Origin: Candidatus Viridilinea halotolerans
Lineage (GTDB): Bacteria > Chloroflexota > Chloroflexia > Chloroflexales > Chloroflexaceae
DNA length: 32,855 nucleotides
Direction: 5' to 3'
NCBI GenBank assembly: GCA_003934145.1
Contig: RSAS01000647.1
Location: 1-32,855, forward strand
The notes beneath the pieces are model-generated. The model searched no databases, had not been told where the DNA came from, and saw only the letters and a program-made list of their open reading frames with translations. Shown here piece by piece: positions 15,860-22,870 of the stretch; positions within the stretch are counted from its first letter, which is position 1, and each line of letters begins with the position of its first letter. Made by a program: the position numbers and the translations under genes.

Positions 15860-16984
15860 CTACTCCGCATACTCATACAGGATTTCATCTACGCTGGTGC
15901 TATCAAGTTCATGCTCATCGCCAAGGGCTTTAATGCGGGCGGCGGCTTGGCGGGCGGCCACTTCGTTGAGGTAGATGCCGAGTTCGCGGGCGCGCTCGGC
16001 GATGGCGTGCCAACCGACGAGGCGGTGGGCGACGGCGACGGTACGGGAGCGCCCAAACGCAGCGGGATCAAGCACCTCGTAGCTACGCGGATCGGCCAAT
16101 ACCGCCTTGGTATGCAAACCAGCCTTATGGTGGAAAGCGTAGGGACTCGAGATGGGTGCATCAAAAGGAATACTCACTCCCACCATCTCAGCCAGCATCT
16201 GATCAATTTCAGGCAGCAACGCCAGATTGTAGCGCGCCACCAGCGCCGGATCGAGCGTTGCGAGGCGGGCGACCATCCCGCCGAGCGACGCGATGCCATT
16301 GCGCTCCCCGATGCCCAAAACCGTCACATCAATGTGCGTTGCACCCGCTTCTAGGGCGCAGAAAGCATTGGCAACTGCACAGCCAGCATCATTGTGGCCG
16401 TGAAACTCAATATCGCAAGCAACTTCCGCCCGTACCTGCGCAACCACCGCATACACTTGGCGGGGCGTGGCAATGCCAACCGTATCGGCAAGGCCCACAC
16501 GCTCGATACCCAGCGCCGCAACGGCGCGGTAGATGCGAATCAACTCGGGCAACTCAGTGCGGAAGGTATCTTCGCACGAGAAACGGATCTCGACCTGATG
16601 GCCCTTCAAATACTCAATGACGCGCGTCGCCTCTTCGACAATCTGGTCGAGGGAACGGCCATGGCTCGCCTGCCGGAGCTGCGCGGAGGTCGCATAGAGC
16701 AAATTGACCCCTTGGGCGCCATGCTCAACAGCGAGGCGGGCATCATCAAGGTGGCAGCGAACGTGGGTAAGGACGCGGGTACGCAGGCCACGGCGGGCAA
16801 TCATTTCAAGATCGCGAGCGCTCTGCGGCGAAGCGGCGGGCGACGTAAGCTCGATATAATCCACCCCGAAGGCATCGAGGGCCTCAGCGATAGCGAGGCG
16901 TTGGCCGCTGGTGAAGCGCGCAGTCGCAAACTGCTCACCCTCACGCAGCGTCGTATCGAGCAAAAAGCAGCGCTCAAGCGACAT
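15860..16984 (-). CDS. hcs: Homocitrate synthase
   Basis: This 374-residue DRE-TIM metallolyase condenses acetyl-CoA with 2-oxoglutarate, the first step of the AAA pathway. LDTTLREGEQ is at residues 8-17, YIELTSPAAS near 35, and the metal-binding FHGHNDAGCAVAN near 200. GERNGIASLGG and FHHKAGLHTKA follow. The short length and FHGHND motif fit homocitrate synthase better than isopropylmalate synthase, which usually has a long regulatory domain. ATG at 16984 follows AAGGA (10-nt spacing); TTG at 17020 is an in-frame alternative. It is the first structural gene after the attenuator leader, and its 5' end overlaps a small ORF in another frame. Confidence 0.9.
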   Translation of the reverse strand: MSLERCFLLDTTLREGEQFATARFTSGQRLAIAEALDAFGVDYIELTSPAASPQSARDLEMIARRGLRTRVLTHVRCHLDDARLAVEHGAQGVNLLYATSAQLRQASHGRSLDQIVEEATRVIEYLKGHQVEIRFSCEDTFRTELPELIRIYRAVAALGIERVGLADTVGIATPRQVYAVVAQVRAEVACDIEFHGHNDAGCAVANAFCALEAGATHIDVTVLGIGERNGIASLGGMVARLATLDPALVARYNLALLPEIDQMLAEMVGVSIPFDAPISSPYAFHHKAGLHTKAVLADPRSYEVLDPAAFGRSRTVAVAHRLVGWHAIAERARELGIYLNEVAARQAAARIKALGDEHELDSTSVDEILYEYAE

Positions 16985-17069
16985 ATGCAGCCGATCCTTG
17001 TCTAACTTGACAGGCACCAAACAACTCAGGGCGGGCAGCGCGTGGTGTTAAACGGCAGATCGGTTTCAT
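16974..17069 (-). CDS. Small ORF (31 codons) overlapping the homocitrate synthase start
   Basis: ATG at 17069 has a strong ribosome site, GGAGGTGTTGTG, better than that of homocitrate synthase itself. It encodes a 31-residue Arg/Ala-rich peptide beginning MKPICRLTPRAARPELF and ends with a TGA 8 bases inside the hcs gene in another frame. It may feed ribosomes to hcs by translational coupling, or be a regulatory uORF. It lies after the attenuator terminator. No known homologue is recognised; translation is inferred. Confidence 0.4.
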   Translation of the reverse strand: MKPICRLTPRAARPELFGACQVRQGSAAYVA

Positions 17070-17096
17070 CACAACACCTCCAAAAAAGCGACACAG

Positions 17097-17132
17097 AAAA
17101 CCCGGCGCACCAAGATCGTCTGGTGCGCCGGG
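17097..17132 (-). terminator. Attenuator terminator in the lysine operon leader
   Basis: On the minus strand CCCGGCGCACC and GGTGCGCCGGG form a perfect 11-bp stem with a 10-nt loop, followed by TTTTCTG and a second T run. It lies between the promoter and the first structural gene, so it would act conditionally. Confidence 0.8.
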
Positions 17133-17162
17133 CCTACACTCGCAACCTGCGGGCAAGCACTG

Positions 17163-17222
17163 CTAACCAGACCGTAAGGTCGGCTTTTTGCTGCGCTTGA
17201 ACTGCTTTGCGAAGGTTACCAT
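17163..17222 (-). CDS. Putative lysine leader peptide (19 aa)
   Basis: ATG at 17222 opens MVTFAKQFKRSKKPTLRSG and stops at TAG: four Lys codons (two adjacent) and two Arg codons. The last codons contain GTCTGGT, complementary to ACCAGAC in the 5' arm and loop of the downstream terminator, giving a plausible antiterminator. A ribosome stalled on the Lys codons would leave this segment free and prevent termination. No purine-rich ribosome site precedes it, the main weakness. Leader-peptide attenuation of an AAA lysine cluster is known in Thermus thermophilus. Confidence 0.55.
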   Translation of the reverse strand: MVTFAKQFKRSKKPTLRSG

Positions 17223-17267
17223 AGCGGGAGAAGAGGGAACAGAGAACAGGGGAACAAGCCGGTGGGG

Positions 17268-17296
17268 ATGATAGCACGGCTTCAAGGTGGTGTCAA
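17268..17296 (-). promoter_or_regulatory. Promoter of the lysine operon
   Basis: TTGACA (17291-17296) and TATCAT (17268-17273) on the minus strand are separated by exactly 17 bp. Transcription would start near 17261 and give a leader of about 277 nt before hcs. Confidence 0.75.
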
Positions 17297-17369
17297 ATAA
17301 CGGAAACTGCGCTTGGCTTCATTCCCATTTTCTGCTCACCGTTGAACCAGAGGTGGCAAGATCCCACTA

Positions 17370-17378
17370 TGCTACAAT
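17370..17378 (+). promoter_or_regulatory. Possible extended -10 promoter for ftsY
   Basis: TGCTACAAT fits the extended -10 consensus and there is no clear -35 box. It would give a leader of about 310 nt through the repeat block before ftsY. Confidence 0.4.
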
Positions 17379-17389
17379 AGTCGTAGATG

Positions 17390-17650
17390 ACCCCGCGTGG
17401 GGTCTGGGCATGGCCATGTCAAAGTCGTTGGGCTGCGCCCAAACCCTCATTTGGGTGTGACCAAAATGTGTAGGTAGGGGGTGCGGGGGAACCTGGTTCC
17501 CCCGCATTTCCCCCTGTCCGGCGGGGTTGTAGGGCACCGCCCTGAAGATTCCAGTCACACCCCCCTCATTTATGCTGCTTTTTGGCGACTTCGCCGCCAA
17601 AAAGCAGCATAAAAAGATTTGCGAGGGCGGCGCAGCCGCCCCAAACCCTC
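17390..17650. repeat. Composite palindromic repeat block upstream of ftsY
   Basis: It includes GACCCCGCGTGGGGTC, GTTGGGCTGCGCCCAAAC, a GAACC/GGTTC family palindrome at 17482-17506, and a GGCGAC-TTC-GCCGCC family hairpin at 17569-17613 (20 of 21 arm positions pair). It ends with GGGCGGCGCAGCCGCCC. No gene was found between 17070 and 17693 on the plus strand. Confidence 0.8.
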
Positions 17651-17693
17651 ATCACACCAACATTTCGCCTTAGGCAGAAGGATTAGTTACCCA

Positions 17694-18665
17694 ATGTTTA
17701 AACGTCTGTTTGGCTTCGGCCAAGACGCACCACGGACTGAAGAAGAAGCGCAGGTTGAGGAGCAGCAGGTTAATCAGAGCCTTGAGAAGTCGCGTCAGGG
17801 TATCTTTGGGCGCATTTCGCAGATGTTTGCGACCGATGATCCGATTACCGATGAGCTCTGGGATGAGTTGGAAGAGGCGTTGATCCAGGGCGATGTGGGC
17901 CTAGAGACGACGCTCTACCTTGTGAATCGGACGAAGGATCGCGTGAATCGCTATGGGACGAAGAAGGCGAGTGAGGCGCGTGACATGCTGAAGGCGGAGA
18001 TGGTGCGCGTCTTTCAGGATCAGGTGCGCCCGCCGCAGGGTCAGAACCCGGTGCCCTTTGTGATCCTTGTGGTTGGCGTGAACGGGGCCGGCAAGACGAC
18101 GCTGATTGCCAAGTTGGCCCACCGCATGAAGCAACGCTTCGGCAAGCGTGTGATGCTCGCGGCGGGCGATACCTTCCGTGCCGCAGCGACGGAACAGTTG
18201 GAGACGTGGGCCGAACGGGCGGACGTGCCCTGCGTTAGCCTCGGCCAAGGGGCCGATTCGGCTGCCGTGGTCTACAAGGCGATTGATGCGGCCTTGGAGC
18301 AGCAAGTGGATGTCTTGCTGATTGATACCGCTGGGCGCTTGCAGGCCAAGTTCAATCTGATGCAGGAACTAGAGAAGATGAAGACGATCATCGGGCGCAA
18401 GTTGCCCGACGCGCCCCACGAGGTGCTCTTGGTGATTGATGCAACCACCGGCCAGAATGGGGTACTCCAGGCCAAGGCCTTCATGAAGTCGGCGGGTGTC
18501 ACCGATGTCGCCGTGACGAAGATGGACGGCACGGCCAAGGGCGGCATCGCCTTCGCGGTGGCCCAGGATATTGAACGTCCGATTCGTTATTTGGGAACGG
18601 GTGAGAAGATGGACGATTTGGCGCTCTTTGATGCGCAAACCTTTGTGGATGCTCTGTTTGCATAA
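17694..18665 (+). CDS. ftsY: Signal recognition particle receptor FtsY
   Basis: This 323-residue SRP-family GTPase docks ribosome-SRP complexes at the membrane. The N-terminal acidic stretch (residues 14-30) is short, then the helical N domain. The G domain has GVNGAGKTT (128-136), DTFRAAATEQL (159-169), DTAGR (211-215) and TKMDGTAKGG, the FtsY/Ffh set. The C-terminus GTGEKMDDLALFDAQTFVDALF is diagnostic for FtsY rather than Ffh. ATG at 17694 follows AAGGA. The next gene starts 9 bp downstream. Confidence 0.95.
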   Translation: MFKRLFGFGQDAPRTEEEAQVEEQQVNQSLEKSRQGIFGRISQMFATDDPITDELWDELEEALIQGDVGLETTLYLVNRTKDRVNRYGTKKASEARDMLKAEMVRVFQDQVRPPQGQNPVPFVILVVGVNGAGKTTLIAKLAHRMKQRFGKRVMLAAGDTFRAAATEQLETWAERADVPCVSLGQGADSAAVVYKAIDAALEQQVDVLLIDTAGRLQAKFNLMQELEKMKTIIGRKLPDAPHEVLLVIDATTGQNGVLQAKAFMKSAGVTDVAVTKMDGTAKGGIAFAVAQDIERPIRYLGTGEKMDDLALFDAQTFVDALFA

Positions 18666-18674
18666 GGAGTTCGC

Positions 18675-18878
18675 GTGAATGTTGAATTTATTGCTTGTCC
18701 AAACTGCAAACAGCGTTTGGGCGTGATCGCCTACGTGGTCAAAGGCTCGTTGGTGGTGTGCGCCAATCCGCGCTGCGGCACGAGCCTGCGCGTGGTGAGC
18801 CGCAAGCCCCTGCACGTCGAGGTGGTGCCGGAGGCGGAGACATACCAGGTGGATTATCGACCGGAATCGTATGGATGA
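18675..18878 (+). CDS. LysW-like zinc-ribbon protein of unknown role
   Basis: This is a 67-residue protein with GTG start preceded by AAGGAG. It has CPNC (Cys8/Cys11) and Cys29/Cys34 (CANPRC), then GTSLRVVSRKPLHVEVVPEAE. The spacing and the pattern VVC...CG..L.V.S..P follow the LysW at 12735-12902 closely (seen by direct comparison), but the tail ends YRPESYG instead of EDWGE, so it lacks the Glu to which LysX attaches a substrate. It is thus a zinc-ribbon relative, not an amino-group carrier as far as can be seen. It is co-transcribed with ftsY by spacing (9 bp), and the following ORF starts within its 3' end. Confidence 0.7.
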   Translation: MNVEFIACPNCKQRLGVIAYVVKGSLVVCANPRCGTSLRVVSRKPLHVEVVPEAETYQVDYRPESYG

Positions 18879-19587
18879 GATGCAGATACGAAGAGGCGGG
18901 GGGCGGGAGGCGCGAGGCGCGAGGCGAGGAAGTGGGAGGCGCGAGGCGCGAGGCGGGAGACGGGAGGCGTCTCCACCTCATCGCGTCATCGCGTCTCCAC
19001 CTCACCGCGTCTCCGCATCATCGCGTCATCGCGTCTCCGCGTCTCCGCCTCATCGCGTCATCGCGTCTCCACCTCACCGCGTCACCGTCTCTCCACGTCT
19101 CCACGTCTCCGCGTCTCCACCTCACCGCCTCTCCACCTCACCGCCTCGCCACATCTCCACATCTCCGCCTCGCCACATCTCCGCCTCTCCAAGTCTCCGC
19201 ATCCTCCCCCTGATTCTCTTAGCACTCTGGAGCCTCACCGGCTGCCTGCTGGTGAGTGGCGAGGCGACGGCACTGGATGTGCAAGAGGGGGCAGGGAATC
19301 TCGTGACGCATTTTGTGGGCGCGGAGGGGTTGGGCGAGCGTGTGGTAGCGCTTGATTCACCTGCAACCGATGTACGGGTAATTGCCATTGTGGCGGTAGA
19401 GTCGGGCGACCTTGAACTGAGTTTCTTGCAGCCGGATGGCGCAGTCGCCTTTGTGCTGGTGGCCCGTCCGGGGGCTGAGGTGACCCGTTCCGGGGTGGTG
19501 CGCACCGATGCGGCGGGCCTGTTGCGCTACCGCCTCAATGCGTATGGCGCACGCAACGGGAGTATGCAACTCTTTGTGCAACCGTAA
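18871..19587 (+). CDS. Putative lipoprotein whose N-terminus reads through a repeat tract
   Basis: The C-terminal part, from about 19198, is a believable exported protein: hydrophobic LPLILLALWSL, lipobox LTGC, then about 110 residues of beta-rich sequence (VRVIAIVAVESGDLELSFLQ). No ATG, GTG or TTG with a ribosome site precedes this signal. The only ATG start in frame is at 18871, overlapping the previous gene by 8 bases, and the first about 110 codons then translate a repeat tract into Pro/His/Arg/Ser-rich repeats. Either the native start was destroyed by repeat growth, or the fused form is made. Function is not recognised. The true mature protein begins at the lipobox Cys if processed. Confidence 0.5.
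   Translation: MDEMQIRRGGGREARGARRGSGRREARGGRREASPPHRVIASPPHRVSASSRHRVSASPPHRVIASPPHRVTVSPRLHVSASPPHRLSTSPPRHISTSPPRHISASPSLRILPLILLALWSLTGCLLVSGEATALDVQEGAGNLVTHFVGAEGLGERVVALDSPATDVRVIAIVAVESGDLELSFLQPDGAVAFVLVARPGAEVTRSGVVRTDAAGLLRYRLNAYGARNGSMQLFVQP
18895..19200. repeat. Short tandem repeat tract with purine-strand switch, longest of three
   Basis: The left part is GGGAGGCGCGAGGC-type units (purine-rich on plus). After about 18970 it becomes repeats of CGCGTCTCC, CACCTCAC, CGTCATCG and CATCTCC (pyrimidine-rich on plus). It remains open in the frame of the lipoprotein gene for about 300 bp. Confidence 0.9.
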
Positions 19588-19614
19588 AGGTAAAGGCGAT
19601 CGGCCCGTGTCATC

Positions 19615-19765
19615 TCCGGTGGGGGTTCGGGGGAGGCGTAGCCTCCCCCGAAAACTTTTTTGTTGCTTTCTAAAACCAGAGGGGGAGCGGGGGCGGCGCA
19701 GCCTCCCCCGCTAAACGCTCTATGTTGCACGTTGGCGGCGAAGCCGCCAACGTGCAACATAAAAA
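19615..19765. repeat. Composite palindromic repeat block before the P-type ATPase
   Basis: GGGGGAGGC/GCCTCCCCC palindrome, then GGGGGCGGCGCAGCC, then at 19721-19761 a perfect 19-bp-arm hairpin of the GGCGGC-GAA-GCCGCC family with outer arm TATGTTGCACGTT. The hairpin ends 18 bases before the ATPase ATG. Confidence 0.85.
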
Positions 19766-19779
19766 AGAAAGATTGATGC

Positions 19780-22566
19780 ATGACCTTAGCAAAGCAGGAC
19801 GCCAAACAAGAGGCTGCCACTCCAATTCATTGGCATGCCTTGCCCGTTGAGACGGCGCTGAGTCAGGTGGATGCGCGGCACGAGGGGCTGGACGCGGCGC
19901 TCGTTGCGCAGCGCCGCGCTGAGTATGGCCCCAATACGCTGCCTCACCGCGAGCCGCCGTCGCTCTTGGCGATCATTCTGCGCCAGTTCATGAATCCGCT
20001 GATTGCGATTCTCGTCGTGGCAGCCGTCGTCTCGATTGCGCTTGGCGAGCTTGAGGATTCTATCTTCATCATTGTGGTGGTGCTGCTGAATGCGGCCCTA
20101 GGTGCCTACCAAGAGTATCGGGCGGAACAGAGCGCAGCGGCGTTGCAGAATCTCTTAACGGTGCAGGCGCGCGTGCGCCGCGCTGGCCAGGTGCGCCGCA
20201 TTGACGCGGAAGCGCTGGTCCCCGGCGATATTGTGTTGCTCGAGTCGGGCGACCGCGTGCCCGCCGATCTGCGCCTGCTGCATGCAAAGAATCTTACCGT
20301 GGACGAGTCGTTTCTCACGGGTGAGTCGGCGGCGGTGACCAAGGATGCGGCAGCGGATGTAGAACCCGAAGCGCCCGTGAGCGAACGGCTGACGATGGCC
20401 TTTACCGGCGCGACGGTAGCCGCCGGGCGGGGTGAGGGGCTGGTGGTGGCCACGGGTTTGCGCACCGAGATTGGCGCGATTGCAGCGGCCACGGCAGAAG
20501 GCACGGGCCTGCGTCCGCCGTTGGTGATCCGCATGGAGCGCTTTGTGCGTGCGATTAGCTTTATCGTGCTCGCCTCTTGTACCCTGCTCATCGTGATTGC
20601 GATGGCCCAAGGAACCCCCTTCGCTGAGGTCTTCTTCCTCGCGGTAGCACTCGCGGTCTCGGCGATCCCCGAAGGTTTGCCAATTGCCATGACGGTGGCG
20701 CTCTCGATTGCGGTGCGGCGTATGGCGCAGCGCAATGTGATTGTGCGCAAGATGACCGCAGTTGAAGCCTTGGGCAGTTGTACGATTATTGCGAGTGACA
20801 AAACCGGCACGCTGACCGTCAATCGCCAGACGATCCGCACCATACGCCTGCCGGGAGGGCGCACGTTCCAAGTGACCGGAGAGGGCTACGCGGGCGTTGG
20901 CGAGGTTCAGGCGGCAGAAGGGAAGCCGAACGAGCGCGATGAAGCACAATTGCGCTCGCTGGCCACGGCAGCCATTTTGTGCAACGAGGCCTACTTGCGC
21001 CCGCCAAAGGCGTCGGCTGAGCCGGTCGAAGCCACCGCCGCAAGCTCAGCCAACACGGCGGTTGAATGGGAGCATGACGGCGATGCAGTGGACGTCGCCT
21101 TTTTGACCTTGGGCTACAAGTTGGGCCTCGAGCCGGTGCCGACGCGCGCGGCGGTGGAGGTAATCGAGCGCATCGCCTTCGAGTCGGAGCGCCAATATGC
21201 GGCAGTGCTCTACCGCGAGGAGCGCGCGGGGCGCGACCTCCAGGTGGCGGTGAAGGGCGCAGCCGAGCGGGTGTTGGAATTTTGTGAGCAGGCGTTGACG
21301 CCGGAGGGTGCGCAACCGCTGGATCAAGCACATGTGCTGGCCGAAGCGGATGCCATGGCCGAGGCGGGCTACCGTGTGCTGGTGCTGGCGACCGGGCGCT
21401 TGGCCGACGACGGCCAGGGCTTTAACGAGGCGGCTATGCCCCCGCTGACGCTGGTGGGCATGATTGGCATGATCGATCCGTTGCGTCCCGAAGCGAAAGT
21501 GGCGGTCGACACCTGCCGCCGCGCCGGGGTGGAAGTGGCCATGATCACGGGTGACCACCCGGCGACCGCTTTCGCGATTGCGCAGGAGTTGGGGATTGCG
21601 CAGAGCCGCGAGGATCTGGTGACCGGACGCGATCTGCCGGCTGATGCCGACACGAGCGGCGCGGCGCGTTTTGCCGAGAAGACGCAACGGGCGCGGGTCT
21701 TTGCGCGTGTGACGCCGCTCCAGAAGTTGCGCATCGTCGAGGCGTTAGGTGCCCACGGCCACTTCGTCGCCGTCACGGGCGACGGGGTGAATGACGCGCC
21801 CGCGTTGCGCGCCGCCAATATTGGCGTAGCCATGGGTTCGGGCAGCGATGTGGCCAAAGACACCGCCGAGATCATTGTGCGCGACGACAATTTTGCCTCA
21901 CTTGTGCATGGTGTCGAAGAGGGGCGCTACGCCTACGACAACGTACGCAAAGTAATCTACCTGCTCATCTCGACTGGCGCAGCCGAAATTGCGCTCTTTC
22001 TCACAGCGATTGCGCTAGGCATGCCGTTGCCCATGCTGGCGGTGCAAATCCTCTGGCTAAACCTGGTGACCAACGGCATCCAAGGGGTTGCCTTGGCCTT
22101 CGAGGGGGGCGAGCCGGGCGCTATGGAGCGCAAGCCGCGCCCGCCGAGCGAAGGCATCTTCAACCCCTTGATGATCTGGCAGACGCTGATCTCGGGCGGG
22201 GTAATGTTCATTGGCTGTATGACACTCTGGATCTGGCTCTTGGGCAACGGCTACGCAGAGGCCGAAGCGCGCAACCTACTCTTGCTGCTTATGGTACTCT
22301 TCCAGAACTATCACGTCTTCAACGCCCGTTCGGAATACGTCTCTGCCTTCCGCGTCCCCATCCAGCGCAACCTCTTCTTGGTGATCGGCGTCGTTGCAGC
22401 CCTGGGGATTCACCTCTTGGCGATGTACATGCTCCCCTTCATGCAAAATGTTCTCGAAGTTGCACCAGTCAGTTTGGGCGAATTCGGGCTGATGGCGGGA
22501 CTGGCCTTGAGCATCCTCGTGGTAATGGAGATCTTTAAGCTGGTGTGGCGGCGCCTAGCGCTCTAG
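19780..22566 (+). CDS. P-type cation-transporting ATPase (P2-like)
   Basis: This 928-residue pump has the N-terminal cation ATPase domain, transmembrane pair near residues 65-110, actuator TGES at 181-184, PEGLP in M4 (297-301), phosphorylation motif DKTGTLT (340-346), KGAAE in the nucleotide domain, MITGDHP, and GDGVNDAP. M5/M6 read STGAAEI and NLVTNGIQ. In SERCA-type calcium pumps the M6 motif is NLVTDG, so the metal-binding Asp is Asn here and the ion is uncertain (Ca2+, Mn2+ or a monovalent ion). Residues about 410-426 (ASAEPVEATAA) are a repeat-derived insertion. The ribosome site is weak (AAGAAAG). Confidence 0.9.
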   Translation: MTLAKQDAKQEAATPIHWHALPVETALSQVDARHEGLDAALVAQRRAEYGPNTLPHREPPSLLAIILRQFMNPLIAILVVAAVVSIALGELEDSIFIIVVVLLNAALGAYQEYRAEQSAAALQNLLTVQARVRRAGQVRRIDAEALVPGDIVLLESGDRVPADLRLLHAKNLTVDESFLTGESAAVTKDAAADVEPEAPVSERLTMAFTGATVAAGRGEGLVVATGLRTEIGAIAAATAEGTGLRPPLVIRMERFVRAISFIVLASCTLLIVIAMAQGTPFAEVFFLAVALAVSAIPEGLPIAMTVALSIAVRRMAQRNVIVRKMTAVEALGSCTIIASDKTGTLTVNRQTIRTIRLPGGRTFQVTGEGYAGVGEVQAAEGKPNERDEAQLRSLATAAILCNEAYLRPPKASAEPVEATAASSANTAVEWEHDGDAVDVAFLTLGYKLGLEPVPTRAAVEVIERIAFESERQYAAVLYREERAGRDLQVAVKGAAERVLEFCEQALTPEGAQPLDQAHVLAEADAMAEAGYRVLVLATGRLADDGQGFNEAAMPPLTLVGMIGMIDPLRPEAKVAVDTCRRAGVEVAMITGDHPATAFAIAQELGIAQSREDLVTGRDLPADADTSGAARFAEKTQRARVFARVTPLQKLRIVEALGAHGHFVAVTGDGVNDAPALRAANIGVAMGSGSDVAKDTAEIIVRDDNFASLVHGVEEGRYAYDNVRKVIYLLISTGAAEIALFLTAIALGMPLPMLAVQILWLNLVTNGIQGVALAFEGGEPGAMERKPRPPSEGIFNPLMIWQTLISGGVMFIGCMTLWIWLLGNGYAEAEARNLLLLLMVLFQNYHVFNARSEYVSAFRVPIQRNLFLVIGVVAALGIHLLAMYMLPFMQNVLEVAPVSLGEFGLMAGLALSILVVMEIFKLVWRRLAL
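21011..21053. repeat. In-frame repeat insertion within the P-type ATPase gene
   Basis: GTCGGCTGAGCCGGTCGAAG followed by AAGCTCAGCC is a variant of the GCTTCGAC/AAGCTCAGC repeat seen at 3571-3637. It keeps the frame and encodes ASAEPVEATAASSA in the nucleotide-binding domain. Confidence 0.6.
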
Positions 22567-22604
22567 TCCTTCCGGTGGGGGTGCGGGGGAGGCGAAGCCT
22601 CCCC

Positions 22605-22724
22605 ATGCGCATTAACTTAAGCCTCTGGCGGGCCTGCCGGCGGGGGTGCGGGGGCATGGCCCCCGAAAAATTTCCCTTTCCAGCGGGGTTTAAGGGACCG
22701 CAGGCCCCTTAAGTTAATGCGTAT
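22605..22724. mobile_element. 120-bp MITE-like element, copy 2
   Basis: Ends ATGCGCATTAACTTAAG and CTTAAGTTAATGCGTAT, inverted with 16 of 17 positions matching. Flanking duplication GGCGAAGCCTCCCC at 22591-22604 and 22725-22738. Same length and interior as the copy at 7327-7446, with scattered differences. Confidence 0.85.
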
Positions 22725-22749
22725 GGCGAAGCCTCCCCCGCATAGCTTC

Positions 22750-22796
22750 TTTTTTGTGGTGTGTTGGCGGTGAAGCCGCCAACACACCACAAAAAA
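22750..22796. repeat. 21-bp-arm palindrome (GGCGG-TGAAG-CCGCC family)
   Basis: Outer arms TTTTTTGTGGTGTGTT and their complement. Possible terminator for the ATPase gene, 184 bp after its stop and beyond the MITE. Confidence 0.85.
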
Positions 22797-22870
22797 ATAG
22801 GGTTTGGGGCTTGCCCCATAACGGGTTTTAGAGCGGCAGCCCTAAGCTTGATGGCCCAAGGATGCGAAAC

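Noticed and set aside
17040-17260. Lysine riboswitch or T-box in the lysine operon leader
   Set aside because: No conserved T-box motif (AGGGTGGNACCGCG) and the leader is too short and lacks the lysine riboswitch core; a leader-peptide attenuator fits better.
18871-19200. A genuine Pro/His/Arg-rich secreted domain
   Set aside because: The DNA is a simple repeat related to two non-coding tracts in the window, so the peptide is more likely an accident of an open frame.
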